The notes under the pieces: generated by a model
Seen by the model: the letters and a program-made list of their open reading frames with translations, nothing else
The model's database searches: none
Told to the model about the DNA's origin: nothing
Part shown: one piece after another, positions 1-9,035 of the stretch
How positions within the stretch are numbered: position 1 is the stretch's first letter
Layout: the number at the start of each line of letters is the position of its first letter
Source of the DNA: Chitinophaga eiseniae
GTDB lineage: Bacteria > Bacteroidota > Bacteroidia > Chitinophagales > Chitinophagaceae
Assembly (NCBI RefSeq): GCF_012641265.1
Contig: NZ_JABAHZ010000006.1
Span: 124,001 to 188,000, forward strand
Direction: 5' to 3'
DNA: 64,000 nucleotides
Position numbers and translations under genes: made by a program

Positions 1-1
1 C

Positions 2-598
2 CCCATTGGTTGCCGTGACAGCTTTACACAAAAATGCCTCGGCGAGATTGGAGTTGATTCATTTTATAGTAAATGTCTATCATTAACTCTTCCAAAGAGA
101 AAAAAAAGGCCAACAAACGGATGGAACATTTTGGTGGATGTGCCCATTCCGCTACCCGCTTTTATTGAAGATAATGCAATCCACGTCTCTCATAGGATTT
201 CTCCAAACGTTCCTGAAAAAGATAAGTTTGAGCAGGCGCAAAAGCTTCTCGCCTTATATAGAGATTCGGCTAATTTAATTGTTACAACCAGATTGCATTG
301 TGCTTTACCCGCAGCTGCTATGGGTATTCCGGTTATATTTCTGGGAGATCCTAATGATTATAGGCTCTCTTTGTTATCTGATATTGGCGTAAAGATTAAT
401 TCTTATCCAAATGACTTTAATACGGAGAAGGAAACGTTTATTAATGATATTAAGCGGCTATGGTCTGAAGTAGATTGGAAGGTAGAACCCGTTAATTTTG
501 AAGCGGAAAAGAAATCTTTAATTACAGAATTTGAAGAAAGGCTTAACGCAAGAATTGGTATTTTAAATCAGTATTATCCGACTAAAATAATTGTTTGA
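2..598 (+). CDS. polysaccharide pyruvyl transferase family protein (5' truncated by window edge)
   Basis: The reading frame is open from base 2, so this is the C-terminal 198 residues of a gene that starts before the window; the first internal ATG-like start near 131 is not its real start. The segment begins with the family-like stretch GCRDSFT followed by an LGEIGVDSFYS segment. It later carries TTRLHCALPAAAMGIPVI, which fits the C-terminal donor half of polysaccharide pyruvyl transferases (PF04230), enzymes that add pyruvyl ketals to surface glycans using phosphoenolpyruvate. Its DNA is visibly more AT-rich than the genes that follow, which is common for exopolysaccharide loci and suggests the end of a horizontally variable surface-glycan region. 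The family call is from motif memory and substrate is unknown. Confidence 0.75.
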   Translation, partial: PIGCRDSFTQKCLGEIGVDSFYSKCLSLTLPKRKKRPTNGWNILVDVPIPLPAFIEDNAIHVSHRISPNVPEKDKFEQAQKLLALYRDSANLIVTTRLHCALPAAAMGIPVIFLGDPNDYRLSLLSDIGVKINSYPNDFNTEKETFINDIKRLWSEVDWKVEPVNFEAEKKSLITEFEERLNARIGILNQYYPTKIIV

Positions 599-800
599 GA
601 TATAAAAAAGCAAATGTTTTTCAGCGTTTACATGCTCCATGAAACCGGATAAAGTGGAATAGTATTACATAACGTAGCAAGACTAAAAGTAAAGATTCAA
701 TTTGAATATTGGAATACTATCCTGTCAAATTTTCTCACTAATTTACCTATCTTGGTATACACATATTCCACGTTTTTCTGAACCCATATACGTAACTATC

Positions 801-2096
801 ATGTCTTTACGTCATACCAGTTTTTTATTGCTGCTGTTTCCATTTCTTGCTGCCGGCGCCCAGGACTTCCATCAGTCCAATACCGACGAATCGAAAGTGC
901 CGCCCTATACCCTGCCGGATGTGCTGAAAATGCCCGATGGCAAAGAAGTACATACCGCCGCACAGTGGCAGCATACCCAACGTCCCTACGTTTTCCATCT
1001 TTTCGAGGAAAATGTATATGGTAAATTCCCCCGGACCCCTGTTAGTATGCGTTCAAAAGTGATGTCCACCGATGAGCATGCCTTGAATGGCACGGCTATC
1101 CGCAAACTGGTGGATATCTATTTTAACAATGATACTTCAGCCGTGATTCACCTCCTGATGTACCTGCCCCGTACTCCCCGCCCGGCGCCGGTATTCCTGG
1201 GTATGAACTTCTTTGGTAACCAATGTGTTTCCAATGATCCTGCGATACCAATTACAGAGAAATATACCATCAATGGTTCCGGCGTAGTCAATAATCATGT
1301 TACAGTAGCCTCCCGCGGGAGCCAGGCAGAGCGATGGCAGGTAGACACCCTGTTGGCGCATGGTTTTGGCCTGGTCACCTTCTTCTATGGCGATGTGGAA
1401 GAAGATTACCCCGAAGGATGGAAACAGGGATTCCGCACTAAACTACGCACCGCGCTGAAAACAGCGCCGGAAGAATGGAGCGCCATCGGCGCCTGGGCCT
1501 GGGCACTATCCAGGGTGATGGATTACCTCCAAACAGATCCCCGGGTAAATGCCAGACAGGTATGTTTGAACGGACATTCCCGCCTGGGCAAGACCGCTCT
1601 CTGGGCCGGCGCAGCCGATCCCCGGTTTGCCATCGTGATATCCAACGAGTCGGGTGAAGGCGGAGCCGCACTGGCCCGGCGCTGGTACGGCGAAACTATG
1701 CCGATTATCAACGACCACTTTCCCCACTGGTTTAACAGCCAATACAAACAATACAGCACCCACATTAACGATATGCCGGTAGATCAGCATATGCTGCTGG
1801 CATTGATAGCGCCACGACCTTTATACGTGGCCAGCGCAGAAGGCGACCAATGGTCTGATCCAAAAGGTGAATTTTTAAGCGCCTGGCATGCCGGCGTAGT
1901 GTACAAATTATTCGGAGAAAAGGCGATCGGCAGCGATCAGTATCCCGCGGTGCATCAACCGGTGGGAGACTGGGTAAGATATCATGTGCGGGCAGGGAAA
2001 CACGATGTAACGATATACGACTGGCAACAATATATTGCCTTTGCAGAGCGGTTCTTCCCTCGCAAAGGAGCAAAGAAGCAAAGCAGCAAAGATTGA
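801..2096 (+). CDS. CE15-type glucuronoyl esterase (secreted)
   Basis: About 431 residues from ATG 801, chosen because it begins a classical signal peptide (MSLRHTSFLLLLFPFLAAGA then QDF); an in-frame ATG at 702 would add 33 residues that spoil the signal. The nucleophile elbow GHSRLGK lies near residue 257, followed by NESGEGG near 281 and a His in HQPVGDW near 385, matching the Ser-acid-His layout of carbohydrate esterase family 15. Such enzymes cut ester bonds between lignin alcohols and 4-O-methyl-glucuronic acid on xylan. The last residues (Lys/Ala/Ser-rich KKQSSKD) are encoded inside a long palindromic repeat, so the native C-terminus has probably been rewritten by it. It converges on the DUF1080 gene. 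Confidence 0.8.
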   Translation: MSLRHTSFLLLLFPFLAAGAQDFHQSNTDESKVPPYTLPDVLKMPDGKEVHTAAQWQHTQRPYVFHLFEENVYGKFPRTPVSMRSKVMSTDEHALNGTAIRKLVDIYFNNDTSAVIHLLMYLPRTPRPAPVFLGMNFFGNQCVSNDPAIPITEKYTINGSGVVNNHVTVASRGSQAERWQVDTLLAHGFGLVTFFYGDVEEDYPEGWKQGFRTKLRTALKTAPEEWSAIGAWAWALSRVMDYLQTDPRVNARQVCLNGHSRLGKTALWAGAADPRFAIVISNESGEGGAALARRWYGETMPIINDHFPHWFNSQYKQYSTHINDMPVDQHMLLALIAPRPLYVASAEGDQWSDPKGEFLSAWHAGVVYKLFGEKAIGSDQYPAVHQPVGDWVRYHVRAGKHDVTIYDWQQYIAFAERFFPRKGAKKQSSKD

Positions 2097-2213
2097 AGCG
2101 AATTTTAAGCCCGCAAAGCGTGAAGATTACGTAGTAATTTTTACATTACATAATCTTCACGCTTTGCGGGCTTAAAATTCGCTTCAATCTTTGCTGCTTT
2201 GCGCCTTCGCGAG
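2059..2213. repeat. long palindromic repeat element, copy A
   Basis: A perfect 52-bp inverted repeat (left arm 2078-2129, right arm 2151-2202) encloses a 21-nt apex that can itself fold through GTAAT/ATTAC. A further CTCGC/GCGAG pairing (2059-2063 with 2209-2213) closes the base around unpaired bulges. The core contains the words GCAAAGCAGCAAAG and TTTTAAGCCCGCAAAGCG. A second copy lies at 21066-21234. It sits between convergent genes, overlaps the end of the CE15 reading frame and stops just short of the DUF1080 stop codon, so it could act as a bidirectional transcription terminator. It resembles the REP-like palindromes scattered in Bacteroidota genomes; no transposase or clear target-site duplication is visible. 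Confidence 0.9.
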
Positions 2214-2218
2214 AAAAA

Positions 2219-2995
2219 TTACAACTCTCTTACCCAGATATTGCGGAAGCTCAGCGGCTCGCTCTTATCACCATGTGCCTGCAGCTTAATCGGGCAGGCC
2301 CCATGTGCCTGGCGGTAAGCCGGAGCGCCAATGTATTGGGTAGGTCCTTTTACTTCTACATTGTTCTGTACCAGTACACCGTTGAATAAAACGGTTACCC
2401 GGGCAGGACTGGTCAGCGAACCATCTGCCGCAAAAACAGGAGCAGTCCAGATCACGTCATACACATTCCAGTCTCCCGGCGCCAGGGTAGGATTAGCCAG
2501 GGGAACAAATTGTTTGTAGATACTACCGGCCTGACCATTCGTATAGGTTTTATTCTTATAAGAGTCGAGCACCTGTAATTCATAACCCGCATCGCCTTTA
2601 CCCAGGGAAGCCAGGAATACCCCGCTGTTACCGCGGGCCTGACCGGAACCGGTAATATCAGAAGGCACTCTCCACTCGATATGTAACTGGTAGTTAGTAA
2701 AGCTCTTTTTGGTTTCGATATTACCTACATGTTTATTGACGGTCAGGATACCGGAACCTACCGTCCATTCGGCGGGTTTGCTCCGGTCGTCGGCCATTAC
2801 CCATTGTTCCAGGTTTTTACCGTCAAATAAAATTACCGCATCGGAAGGCGCTGCACCGCATTTGCCGGGTTTTACTTCTGGCGGAACGGGCGTATATACT
2901 TCTGTATCCTCTGGCTTTGCTTTTTCCTGAGCCTGAGCCGCGCAAAAACCACCTGCCAGCAGCATCGTAAATAAGAATTTTCTTTTCATAATCAA
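2219..2995 (-). CDS. secreted DUF1080 (3-keto-disaccharide hydrolase) domain protein
   Basis: A 258-residue protein with a signal peptide (MKRKFLFTMLLAGGFCAAQA; the start at 2995 or the ATG two codons later are both possible). After a Pro-rich linker it shows the DUF1080 core: ILFDGKNLEQW near residue 56, NSGVFLAS, YELQVLDSY, GSIYKQ and APGDWNVYDV, ending with LSFRNIWVREL. This concanavalin-like fold (PF06439) includes 3-keto-disaccharide/3-keto-glucoside hydrolases, acting in the periplasm or at the surface on oxidised sugars. It is a single gene, convergent with the CE15 esterase. Family confidence is high; substrate is unknown. A Gfo/Idh/MocA oxidoreductase that could produce 3-keto sugars is encoded at 47141-48505 but is not adjacent. 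Confidence 0.85.
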   Translation of the reverse strand: MIMKRKFLFTMLLAGGFCAAQAQEKAKPEDTEVYTPVPPEVKPGKCGAAPSDAVILFDGKNLEQWVMADDRSKPAEWTVGSGILTVNKHVGNIETKKSFTNYQLHIEWRVPSDITGSGQARGNSGVFLASLGKGDAGYELQVLDSYKNKTYTNGQAGSIYKQFVPLANPTLAPGDWNVYDVIWTAPVFAADGSLTSPARVTVLFNGVLVQNNVEVKGPTQYIGAPAYRQAHGACPIKLQAHGDKSEPLSFRNIWVREL

Positions 2996-3164
2996 TTTTT
3001 AACTGGAATGAATACCTGGGTCAAAATAATAACCAGTGTCACAATAATATATAAAATAGTATACTGACGCAAGCACTTTTATACCGGCGGCCATCGATTT
3101 GGTAACATACAGTTAACACAAAAAAACATTCTTTGCGGATTGTTGATGCTTATTTACCGTTAAA

Positions 3165-4742
3165 ATGAAAAGGTTTCTTCCTTTCCTGACACTGTACTTG
3201 CTCTTGCTTCCACTATTCACCCGTGCTGCCGGCGAGCCTGTTGAGGGGCCCATCACACTAACCGCCAAACCAGGCCGGCAATCGCCCGACTCGGCCTTTC
3301 TCGCACTGCGGAAGGCGCAGGAAATGGCCATAGCCAACGGCGATGAACTCACCGCCGGCAAATGCCTGCAACAAATGGGAAAAATCTGCTTCACCCTCGG
3401 CCACTACGCCAAATCGCTCGAATACTACCAGCAAGCCGCTACCATCTTCGGTACACAACAGCACAAAAGCCAGGAAGCCGCCGTACTAAACGATATGGGG
3501 GAACTGTACTACCGGAATATCAATAAAAAAGCTGCCAAAGCCCACTACGACAAGGCCCTGCAGCTGTACCGCCAAACCAATGATAAAACTGGTATGGCAG
3601 CTACTTATGGCTATATTGGTCACTACTACGAAAAGCAATCGCAATACGATAGCGCCCGGTACTTCCAGCAACTGGCACTAACCCAATACCAAAACGCCAA
3701 AGACACTCTCGGCATGGCAGGCATATACGAAAACCTGGGCACCATACAGGAAGATCTGGCTAAATATGATACCGCACTCGCCTGCTTCCGCACCGCCCTG
3801 CAACTATATGATCTGCACCACGAACATTTGGCCGGCATAGAAGTGATCAACAATATCGGCGATATATTAAGAAAAACGGGCGCCTATAAACAAAGCATGC
3901 CCTACTCAAAAGAAGCCCTGGCCATTGCCCGCCATACCAACAACAAATACCAGGAAGCCGCCGCCTGTAAAGACATCGCCAAAGCGTTTAACCTGATGGG
4001 TCAGCACGACAGCGCCTATTATTATATGGAGTGGAGCCGAAAATGCCTGCTGGAAATTTATTCTGCCGAAAACAACCAGCAGATGAACTTCCTCCAGATC
4101 ATTTACGATACCAATAAAAAAAATGATGAAATTATGCAGCTGGAAAACAGTCATCATATCAACCGCATCATTTATATCTCCGTAGGCATCGTGGTGATAC
4201 TACTCATCCTCCTTTGCCTGCTCACCATCTCGCGCCAGAAGCTGAAGATCAGCCAGGCCCAGGCCGTATCGGAAAGAAATGCGGAGCTAAACCGCATCCA
4301 GAAAGACCAGCTCGAACTAAAAAGCAAACAACTGGCTACCCACACCCTCGATGTCATCCAACGCAACCAGTTCCTCGATGAATTACGCAATACCCTGTCG
4401 GGAATGGTGCAGGAAGATAAACGCGACCAGAAAAAACAACTGCAGCAACTGGTACTTAAAATCAACCAGAACGTGAATCACGAAAAACAATGGAAAGATT
4501 TTACCGGCATCTTCGAACAGGTGCACCAGGTGTTTTTCGATAAACTCAATGCACTGTACAGCGACCTTACCAACAACGATATTAAATTACTCGCCCTCCA
4601 TAAAATGAATATGGACTCAAAAGATATGGCTACCATTCTCGGTATTTCTCCCGATAGTTTGCGCGTGGCCAGGTATCGTCTCCGGAAAAAATTAAACATA
4701 CCGGAAGGAGATACCCTCAGCACTTTTGTGCAAACGCTCTGA
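3165..4742 (+). CDS. TPR-repeat membrane regulator with C-terminal HTH
   Basis: A 525-residue protein of a type widespread in Bacteroidota. It has a signal/anchor N-terminus (MKRFLPFLTLYLLLLPLF), a block of tetratricopeptide repeats over roughly residues 50-290 (LGHYAKSLEYYQQA, AATYGYIGHYYEKQ, AGIYENLGTI), one transmembrane helix near 334-354 (IIYISVGIVVILLILLCLL), a coiled coil, then a helix-turn-helix around 460-520 (LGISPDSLRVARYRLRKKL) related to LuxR/GerE-like output domains. The layout suggests a periplasmic TPR sensor joined through the membrane to a cytoplasmic DNA-binding domain. It is encoded immediately before, and in the same direction as, the TonB receptor/phytase operon, so it is the obvious candidate regulator; that link is inference. 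Confidence 0.8.
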   Translation: MKRFLPFLTLYLLLLPLFTRAAGEPVEGPITLTAKPGRQSPDSAFLALRKAQEMAIANGDELTAGKCLQQMGKICFTLGHYAKSLEYYQQAATIFGTQQHKSQEAAVLNDMGELYYRNINKKAAKAHYDKALQLYRQTNDKTGMAATYGYIGHYYEKQSQYDSARYFQQLALTQYQNAKDTLGMAGIYENLGTIQEDLAKYDTALACFRTALQLYDLHHEHLAGIEVINNIGDILRKTGAYKQSMPYSKEALAIARHTNNKYQEAAACKDIAKAFNLMGQHDSAYYYMEWSRKCLLEIYSAENNQQMNFLQIIYDTNKKNDEIMQLENSHHINRIIYISVGIVVILLILLCLLTISRQKLKISQAQAVSERNAELNRIQKDQLELKSKQLATHTLDVIQRNQFLDELRNTLSGMVQEDKRDQKKQLQQLVLKINQNVNHEKQWKDFTGIFEQVHQVFFDKLNALYSDLTNNDIKLLALHKMNMDSKDMATILGISPDSLRVARYRLRKKLNIPEGDTLSTFVQTL

Positions 4743-4839
4743 GGCTTAACATTCCGGTAATATTCACGTAACATATTGGTAATGGCGGTTCTTGTTACAA
4801 ACAAACAATTAATTATCAACCACTTACAATCCATTTGTA

Positions 4840-4895
4840 TACGCTGATTACGCTTTGTTTACGGGCCTGTTAACGCTGTTTACGTTTTGCTTACG
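4840..4895. promoter_or_regulatory. helically phased TACG motifs upstream of TonB receptor operon
   Basis: Five TACG and one AACG words occur at 4840, 4849, 4860, 4872, 4881 and 4892, i.e. with 9-12 bp spacing, close to one helical turn. Four of the six are followed by CT(G). The array ends just before a candidate -33 element at 4904. Such one-face-of-the-helix spacing suggests cooperative protein binding, possibly by the TPR/HTH regulator encoded upstream. The start of the block shares the 11-mer ATACGCTGATT with 17277-17287, so an alternative reading is a degenerate dispersed repeat. Confidence 0.4.
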
Positions 4896-4903
4896 CTGCT
4901 TTC

Positions 4904-4934
4904 TTGCATTTTTTTCCGCAGCCCGGCACATTTG
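4904..4934 (+). promoter_or_regulatory. candidate promoter of the TonB receptor/phytase operon
   Basis: TTG at 4904-4906 and CACATTTG at 4927-4934 (one mismatch to the Bacteroidota -7 consensus TAnnTTTG), separated by 20 bp, 46 bp before the chosen start codon at 4980. Confidence 0.4.
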
Positions 4935-4979
4935 CGATACCATTCGTCACTAACTCGAATCGTATCAAATTCATCAAAA

Positions 4980-7730
4980 ATGAAAACAATTTTACAAACG
5001 TTACTATGCCTGTTGCTGAGCATTACCGCTGCCAACGCAGCCAGCATCAAAGGGCATGTATACGATCAGAAAACAGGAGAACCGCTGGTAGGCGTTACCG
5101 TTGTACTGGAGCAAACCACCCTCGCTACTGTAACCGGTCTTGACGGCTCTTTCGAATTTAAGAAAGTAAATCCCGGCCAGTTTGTCCTTGTCATTTCCCA
5201 CCTTACCTACAAAACATTAAAACAAACAGTAACGGTAGTGGATAAAGATAATCCACACATCACCGTGTACCTCAGTGAACGCAATAGCAAAAGCCTGAGC
5301 GAAGTAGTAGTAGCCGCCAACAGCAAAGCTTCTTCCGAAAAAACCGCCCGCAAACTGGAACAGAAATCCATGCAGGTGATGAACGTCGTGTCTGGCGCAG
5401 CCATTGAGGTATCGCCCGACCTCACCGTGGCCAACGTCATCCAACGGGTATCCGGCGTATCGCTGGAACGCAGCAGCAACGGCGACGGCCAATATGCCAT
5501 TCTCCGGGGTATGGATAAACGTTATAACTATACGCTGATCAACGGTATAAAGATTCCCAGCCCCGATAATAAATACCGCTACGTACCCCTGGACCTCTTC
5601 CCTTCCGAACTGCTGGACCGCCTCGAAGTATACAAGTCACTGACCCCCAATATGGAAGGTGATGCCGTAGGCGGTGTGGTAAATATGGTCATGAAAGACG
5701 CCCCAGGCAGGTTTTCGGTAAATGCCAATGTGGCTACCGGTTATAGCCAGATGGTATTAGACAAAGGCTTTACCAGCTTCGATGCCGGTGGCATGCGCAG
5801 CAAATCGCCTTACGAAGCACATGGCAAAAACTATAACGCCACTCCCGCCGATTTTGCTACCGGTACGCTCAACTACAAAAACAAAAACTTTGCCCCTAAC
5901 CTGGTAGCCGGCTTATCTATCGGCCAGCGCTTCCTGGATAATAAGCTGGGCGTTATCCTCGCGGGTAGCTATCAGAATACCTTCCGTGGTACAAGCAACA
6001 CTTTCTACTCGAGCAAAACGGTGGCTACCGAAAAAACAGAAGTCATCACCGACATGCGGAAACGCCAGTACAGCGAACAACAACAGCGTAGCGGATTTCA
6101 TGGAAAACTAGACTATGTTTTCAACGAGCGCCATAAGCTGTCCTTATACAATGCGTACATGCACCTCCTCAATTTTCAAACCCGTGAAGGTATTACAACC
6201 AACTTTTCGTCTGATTACGACCCAAGTACCGGAAATGCGCAGCTCAGCTATCAAAACCGCTCCAGGAAGATCAATCAGCAGATCTATAACTCTACCCTGC
6301 ATGGTGATCATAAATTCGGCAAATTAAAATTGCAATGGTCAGCTGTTTTTTCGTCTGCTAAAAATGAGGTGCCCGATAATACCACCATCAGCCTGAATGG
6401 TATCCGCAACAACAACCGCGATACCATGACCACCGCCACTGAAAGTAACCGCCGCTGGGAACGTAATACCGACAACGATATCGCGGGTTACCTGGATCTG
6501 ACCTACACCGCCAAAATTGCCGGTACCAAAGTAGATTTCTCTGCAGGTGGATTATACCGCGATAAACAAAGAAGCAGCTTCTTTAACAACTACGTATTTT
6601 ATCCATCTACCCCCAGCGCCCTGTACAATAAAGACTTCTTCAGCTATACAGGCATTTCCTGGGATGTACAAAATCCCAGAGGCGCCGTGGCGAATGCCCT
6701 CACCTACGATGCATCTGAAAAAACCAGCGCCGGATACGGTATGTTCAAATTCAAAGCCGCCGACCTGGAAGTAACAGGTGGCGTACGCGTAGAACATACC
6801 AACCAGGGGTATAGCATGCTGTTTTCATTGGGTGAGAAACGCCCGACAGGTAACCAGGTATACACCGATGTGTTGCCTAGCCTGAACCTGAAATATGAAC
6901 TAACGGAACATCAGAACCTCCGCGGGTCCTATTTCCGCTCCCTGAACCGCCCCGGCTTCTTTGAAATTGTGCCCGGCAGCGTTGTACAGGAAGACTACAC
7001 CGAACGCGGTAACCCAGATCTGAAGCGCGCCACAGCCAATAACTTCGATCTGCGTTACGAATTATTCCCTAATCATTCCGACCAGCTGCTCGTAGGCATC
7101 TTCTATAAACAGATAAAAGATCCTATCGAAAATACGATTGTAGCAGATAGCACCCGTCCGCAAGACCAGTACTACACTGCCGGCAACTTCGGTACCGCCC
7201 GTAACTATGGACTGGAAGTTGACTATATCAAATTCTTCAGTAACATAGGCATCAAAGCCAATTATACCTATACCCATTCCAGCATTACCACCAGCAAAAG
7301 CGCCCGGATCAGGGATGAAAAAGGCGACCTGGAAACAATTGCAGTAGATCAAACCAGGCCATTATATGGTCAGTCAGAGCACATCGCCAACCTCTCCCTG
7401 CTGTATAAAGACACACAACATGGCTGGGATGCACAGTTGGCCGGAGGATACACCGGTCCCCGCATCGTGACCGTTTCCCAGTTCGTAGACAATGATCTCT
7501 GGCAGAAAGGATTTATACAGATGGATATTTCTGTGGAAAAGAGATTCCGCAACCACTTCAGCATCTTCGCTAAAGCCGGTAACCTGCTGAATACACCAGC
7601 TGAAATATTTATCAAAGGCGTCAACCCGGAAAATGCCGAATTACCCGGCCAGGGCAAAGCCAACGAAACACTGATCAGGAAAGAATACTACAAGCAAACT
7701 TACCTGTTAGGCGTACGCTACAAATTATAA
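4980..7730 (+). CDS. TonB-dependent receptor (locus 1)
   Basis: About 916 residues from ATG 4980, chosen because a clean signal peptide follows (MKTILQTLLCLLLSITAANA); a longer frame from 4887 adds 31 unlikely residues. It has a carboxypeptidase-regulatory-like domain (ASIKGHVYDQKTGEPLVGVT), then a plug domain with NVIQRVSGVSLERSS, LRGMDKRYNYTLINGIK and SLTPNMEGDAVGGVVNMVMK, then an outer-membrane beta barrel with a C-terminal aromatic/basic strand (LLGVRYKL). It is a close paralogue of the receptor at 29713-32481; the plug regions are nearly identical. No SusD-like gene follows; instead a beta-helix lipoprotein starts 22 bp downstream. With phytase and phosphatase genes behind it, uptake of phosphate esters or inositol phosphates is a reasonable inference, not shown. 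Confidence 0.9.
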   Translation: MKTILQTLLCLLLSITAANAASIKGHVYDQKTGEPLVGVTVVLEQTTLATVTGLDGSFEFKKVNPGQFVLVISHLTYKTLKQTVTVVDKDNPHITVYLSERNSKSLSEVVVAANSKASSEKTARKLEQKSMQVMNVVSGAAIEVSPDLTVANVIQRVSGVSLERSSNGDGQYAILRGMDKRYNYTLINGIKIPSPDNKYRYVPLDLFPSELLDRLEVYKSLTPNMEGDAVGGVVNMVMKDAPGRFSVNANVATGYSQMVLDKGFTSFDAGGMRSKSPYEAHGKNYNATPADFATGTLNYKNKNFAPNLVAGLSIGQRFLDNKLGVILAGSYQNTFRGTSNTFYSSKTVATEKTEVITDMRKRQYSEQQQRSGFHGKLDYVFNERHKLSLYNAYMHLLNFQTREGITTNFSSDYDPSTGNAQLSYQNRSRKINQQIYNSTLHGDHKFGKLKLQWSAVFSSAKNEVPDNTTISLNGIRNNNRDTMTTATESNRRWERNTDNDIAGYLDLTYTAKIAGTKVDFSAGGLYRDKQRSSFFNNYVFYPSTPSALYNKDFFSYTGISWDVQNPRGAVANALTYDASEKTSAGYGMFKFKAADLEVTGGVRVEHTNQGYSMLFSLGEKRPTGNQVYTDVLPSLNLKYELTEHQNLRGSYFRSLNRPGFFEIVPGSVVQEDYTERGNPDLKRATANNFDLRYELFPNHSDQLLVGIFYKQIKDPIENTIVADSTRPQDQYYTAGNFGTARNYGLEVDYIKFFSNIGIKANYTYTHSSITTSKSARIRDEKGDLETIAVDQTRPLYGQSEHIANLSLLYKDTQHGWDAQLAGGYTGPRIVTVSQFVDNDLWQKGFIQMDISVEKRFRNHFSIFAKAGNLLNTPAEIFIKGVNPENAELPGQGKANETLIRKEYYKQTYLLGVRYKL

Positions 7731-7752
7731 CTCATTTAAAATATTCGTCGTC

Positions 7753-9018
7753 ATGAACTACAAACAAATCATTGGCAGCGCGTTACTGATCGCCATACTC
7801 GGCGGCGCCTGCAAAAAAGCGAACAGCGATGTAGACCTTACCAAAGAAGTGGCCGGCGCAGGTACGGTGGCCGGGGAAGTATATGGCATCTGGGAAAAAG
7901 GCAGCACCAAACGCATCTCCGGCGATATCATTATCCCGGAAGGTAAATCGCTCGTGATAGAAGAAGGCGTGCTGGTAATCATGGATACCCTCGCCAAGCC
8001 GGAAGTAATTGTAAAGGGTAATCTCTATTCCATGGGAACTAAAGAATTCCCTGTAAGATTTACCATTGAAGAAAACCTGCGCACCGACAGCCGCAAATTC
8101 GGTAAGCAATGGGGCGGCATCCTGGCTGCCCAGAGCTGCAAGGAACTCCTGCTCGACAATACCGTTGTAGAATATGGTGGCGCCACTACCACCGAGTCAT
8201 CTACTTCCGTGAAACAAGGCCTGTATAAGGCGAAAAGCGGGGAAAACCTGCCTGCCCTCTGGTTCAGTAATGTAAACGGTAAACTGGTAGTTACCAACAG
8301 TACTTTCCGCCACTTCCAGGACGACTGTACCTATATCGAAGGTGGTAAGATCATCTTCGCCAACAATAAGTTTTACAGCACCGGCCTCGTAGGCGGAGAA
8401 GGCATCAATATTAAATCCGGCTGCCTGGCCGATGTTGGGTTTAACTTCTTTTATGCTACCAATACCAACGCCCTGAAGCTGTCTAACTCCGGCAATCGCA
8501 GCCCACAGGCGCATGTGATCGCATATAACAACACCATTCTCAATACCGGCTGGAGAAGGCCTACGGTAAAAGGCGGTTCGGTATGGCTGGAAGCTACCGT
8601 GTACGCAGAGTTGTACAATAACCTGTTTGCCAACGCACGTTTTGGTATAAAGAGAGATACCAAAGGTCCGGAAGATCAACGCTCCGCTTTCAGTAACAAC
8701 CTTTACTATGGCTTTGACCAGGCTACTGTTACCCAGTTCCAACCCAGCAAAGATGTAGTAGGCGGAAAAAATGACCTGATCAGCACCACCGTGGGCGACC
8801 ATGATCCTAAATTCGTGAACTACCCGTTGAACACAGCGATGAATAACCCGGATCTGAACGAGAGCTGGGATTTCCATGTACAAGCAGGTTCCCCTGCTAT
8901 TGGCGCCGGCACTACTGCCTTTACCCGCAATTTCCCCGACGGACTTGTATTAAACGGTAAACTGTATTTATCGCCCGCTCCTTCCTCTACTATCGGTGCC
9001 CTTGGCACCAAAAACTAA
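7753..9018 (+). CDS. right-handed beta-helix lipoprotein (locus 1)
   Basis: A 421-residue protein with a lipoprotein signal (LLIAILGGACKK), so probably anchored to the outer membrane. The body has the repetitive short-strand pattern of a parallel beta helix, with recurrent Asn-rich turns such as ITTNST-type steps: GKLVVTNSTFRHF, GGKIIFANNKFYS, GEGINIKSGCLAD, AHVIAYNNTILN and AELYNNLFANARFG. No lyase or hydrolase active site was recognised, so a binding role is as likely as catalysis. It lies between the TonB receptor and phytase genes with gaps of about 20 bp, in one transcription unit. Its relative at 28137-29672 follows the paralogous receptor, so the receptor/beta-helix pairing is conserved twice in this window. 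Confidence 0.8.
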   Translation: MNYKQIIGSALLIAILGGACKKANSDVDLTKEVAGAGTVAGEVYGIWEKGSTKRISGDIIIPEGKSLVIEEGVLVIMDTLAKPEVIVKGNLYSMGTKEFPVRFTIEENLRTDSRKFGKQWGGILAAQSCKELLLDNTVVEYGGATTTESSTSVKQGLYKAKSGENLPALWFSNVNGKLVVTNSTFRHFQDDCTYIEGGKIIFANNKFYSTGLVGGEGINIKSGCLADVGFNFFYATNTNALKLSNSGNRSPQAHVIAYNNTILNTGWRRPTVKGGSVWLEATVYAELYNNLFANARFGIKRDTKGPEDQRSAFSNNLYYGFDQATVTQFQPSKDVVGGKNDLISTTVGDHDPKFVNYPLNTAMNNPDLNESWDFHVQAGSPAIGAGTTAFTRNFPDGLVLNGKLYLSPAPSSTIGALGTKN

Positions 9019-9035
9019 CGATTCACCTTTTCAAC

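Noticed and set aside
2059..2213. IS element or MITE with terminal repeats
   Set aside because: No transposase and no clear target-site duplication around either copy; the palindrome is continuous rather than having unique sequence between terminal repeats.
4840..4895. CRISPR-like array
   Set aside because: The repeated words are only 4-5 bp and spaced by one helical turn; there are no spacers and no cas genes.
8197..8883. 228-residue open frame on the minus strand
   Set aside because: Antisense to the beta-helix lipoprotein; sequence is low in recognisable features.
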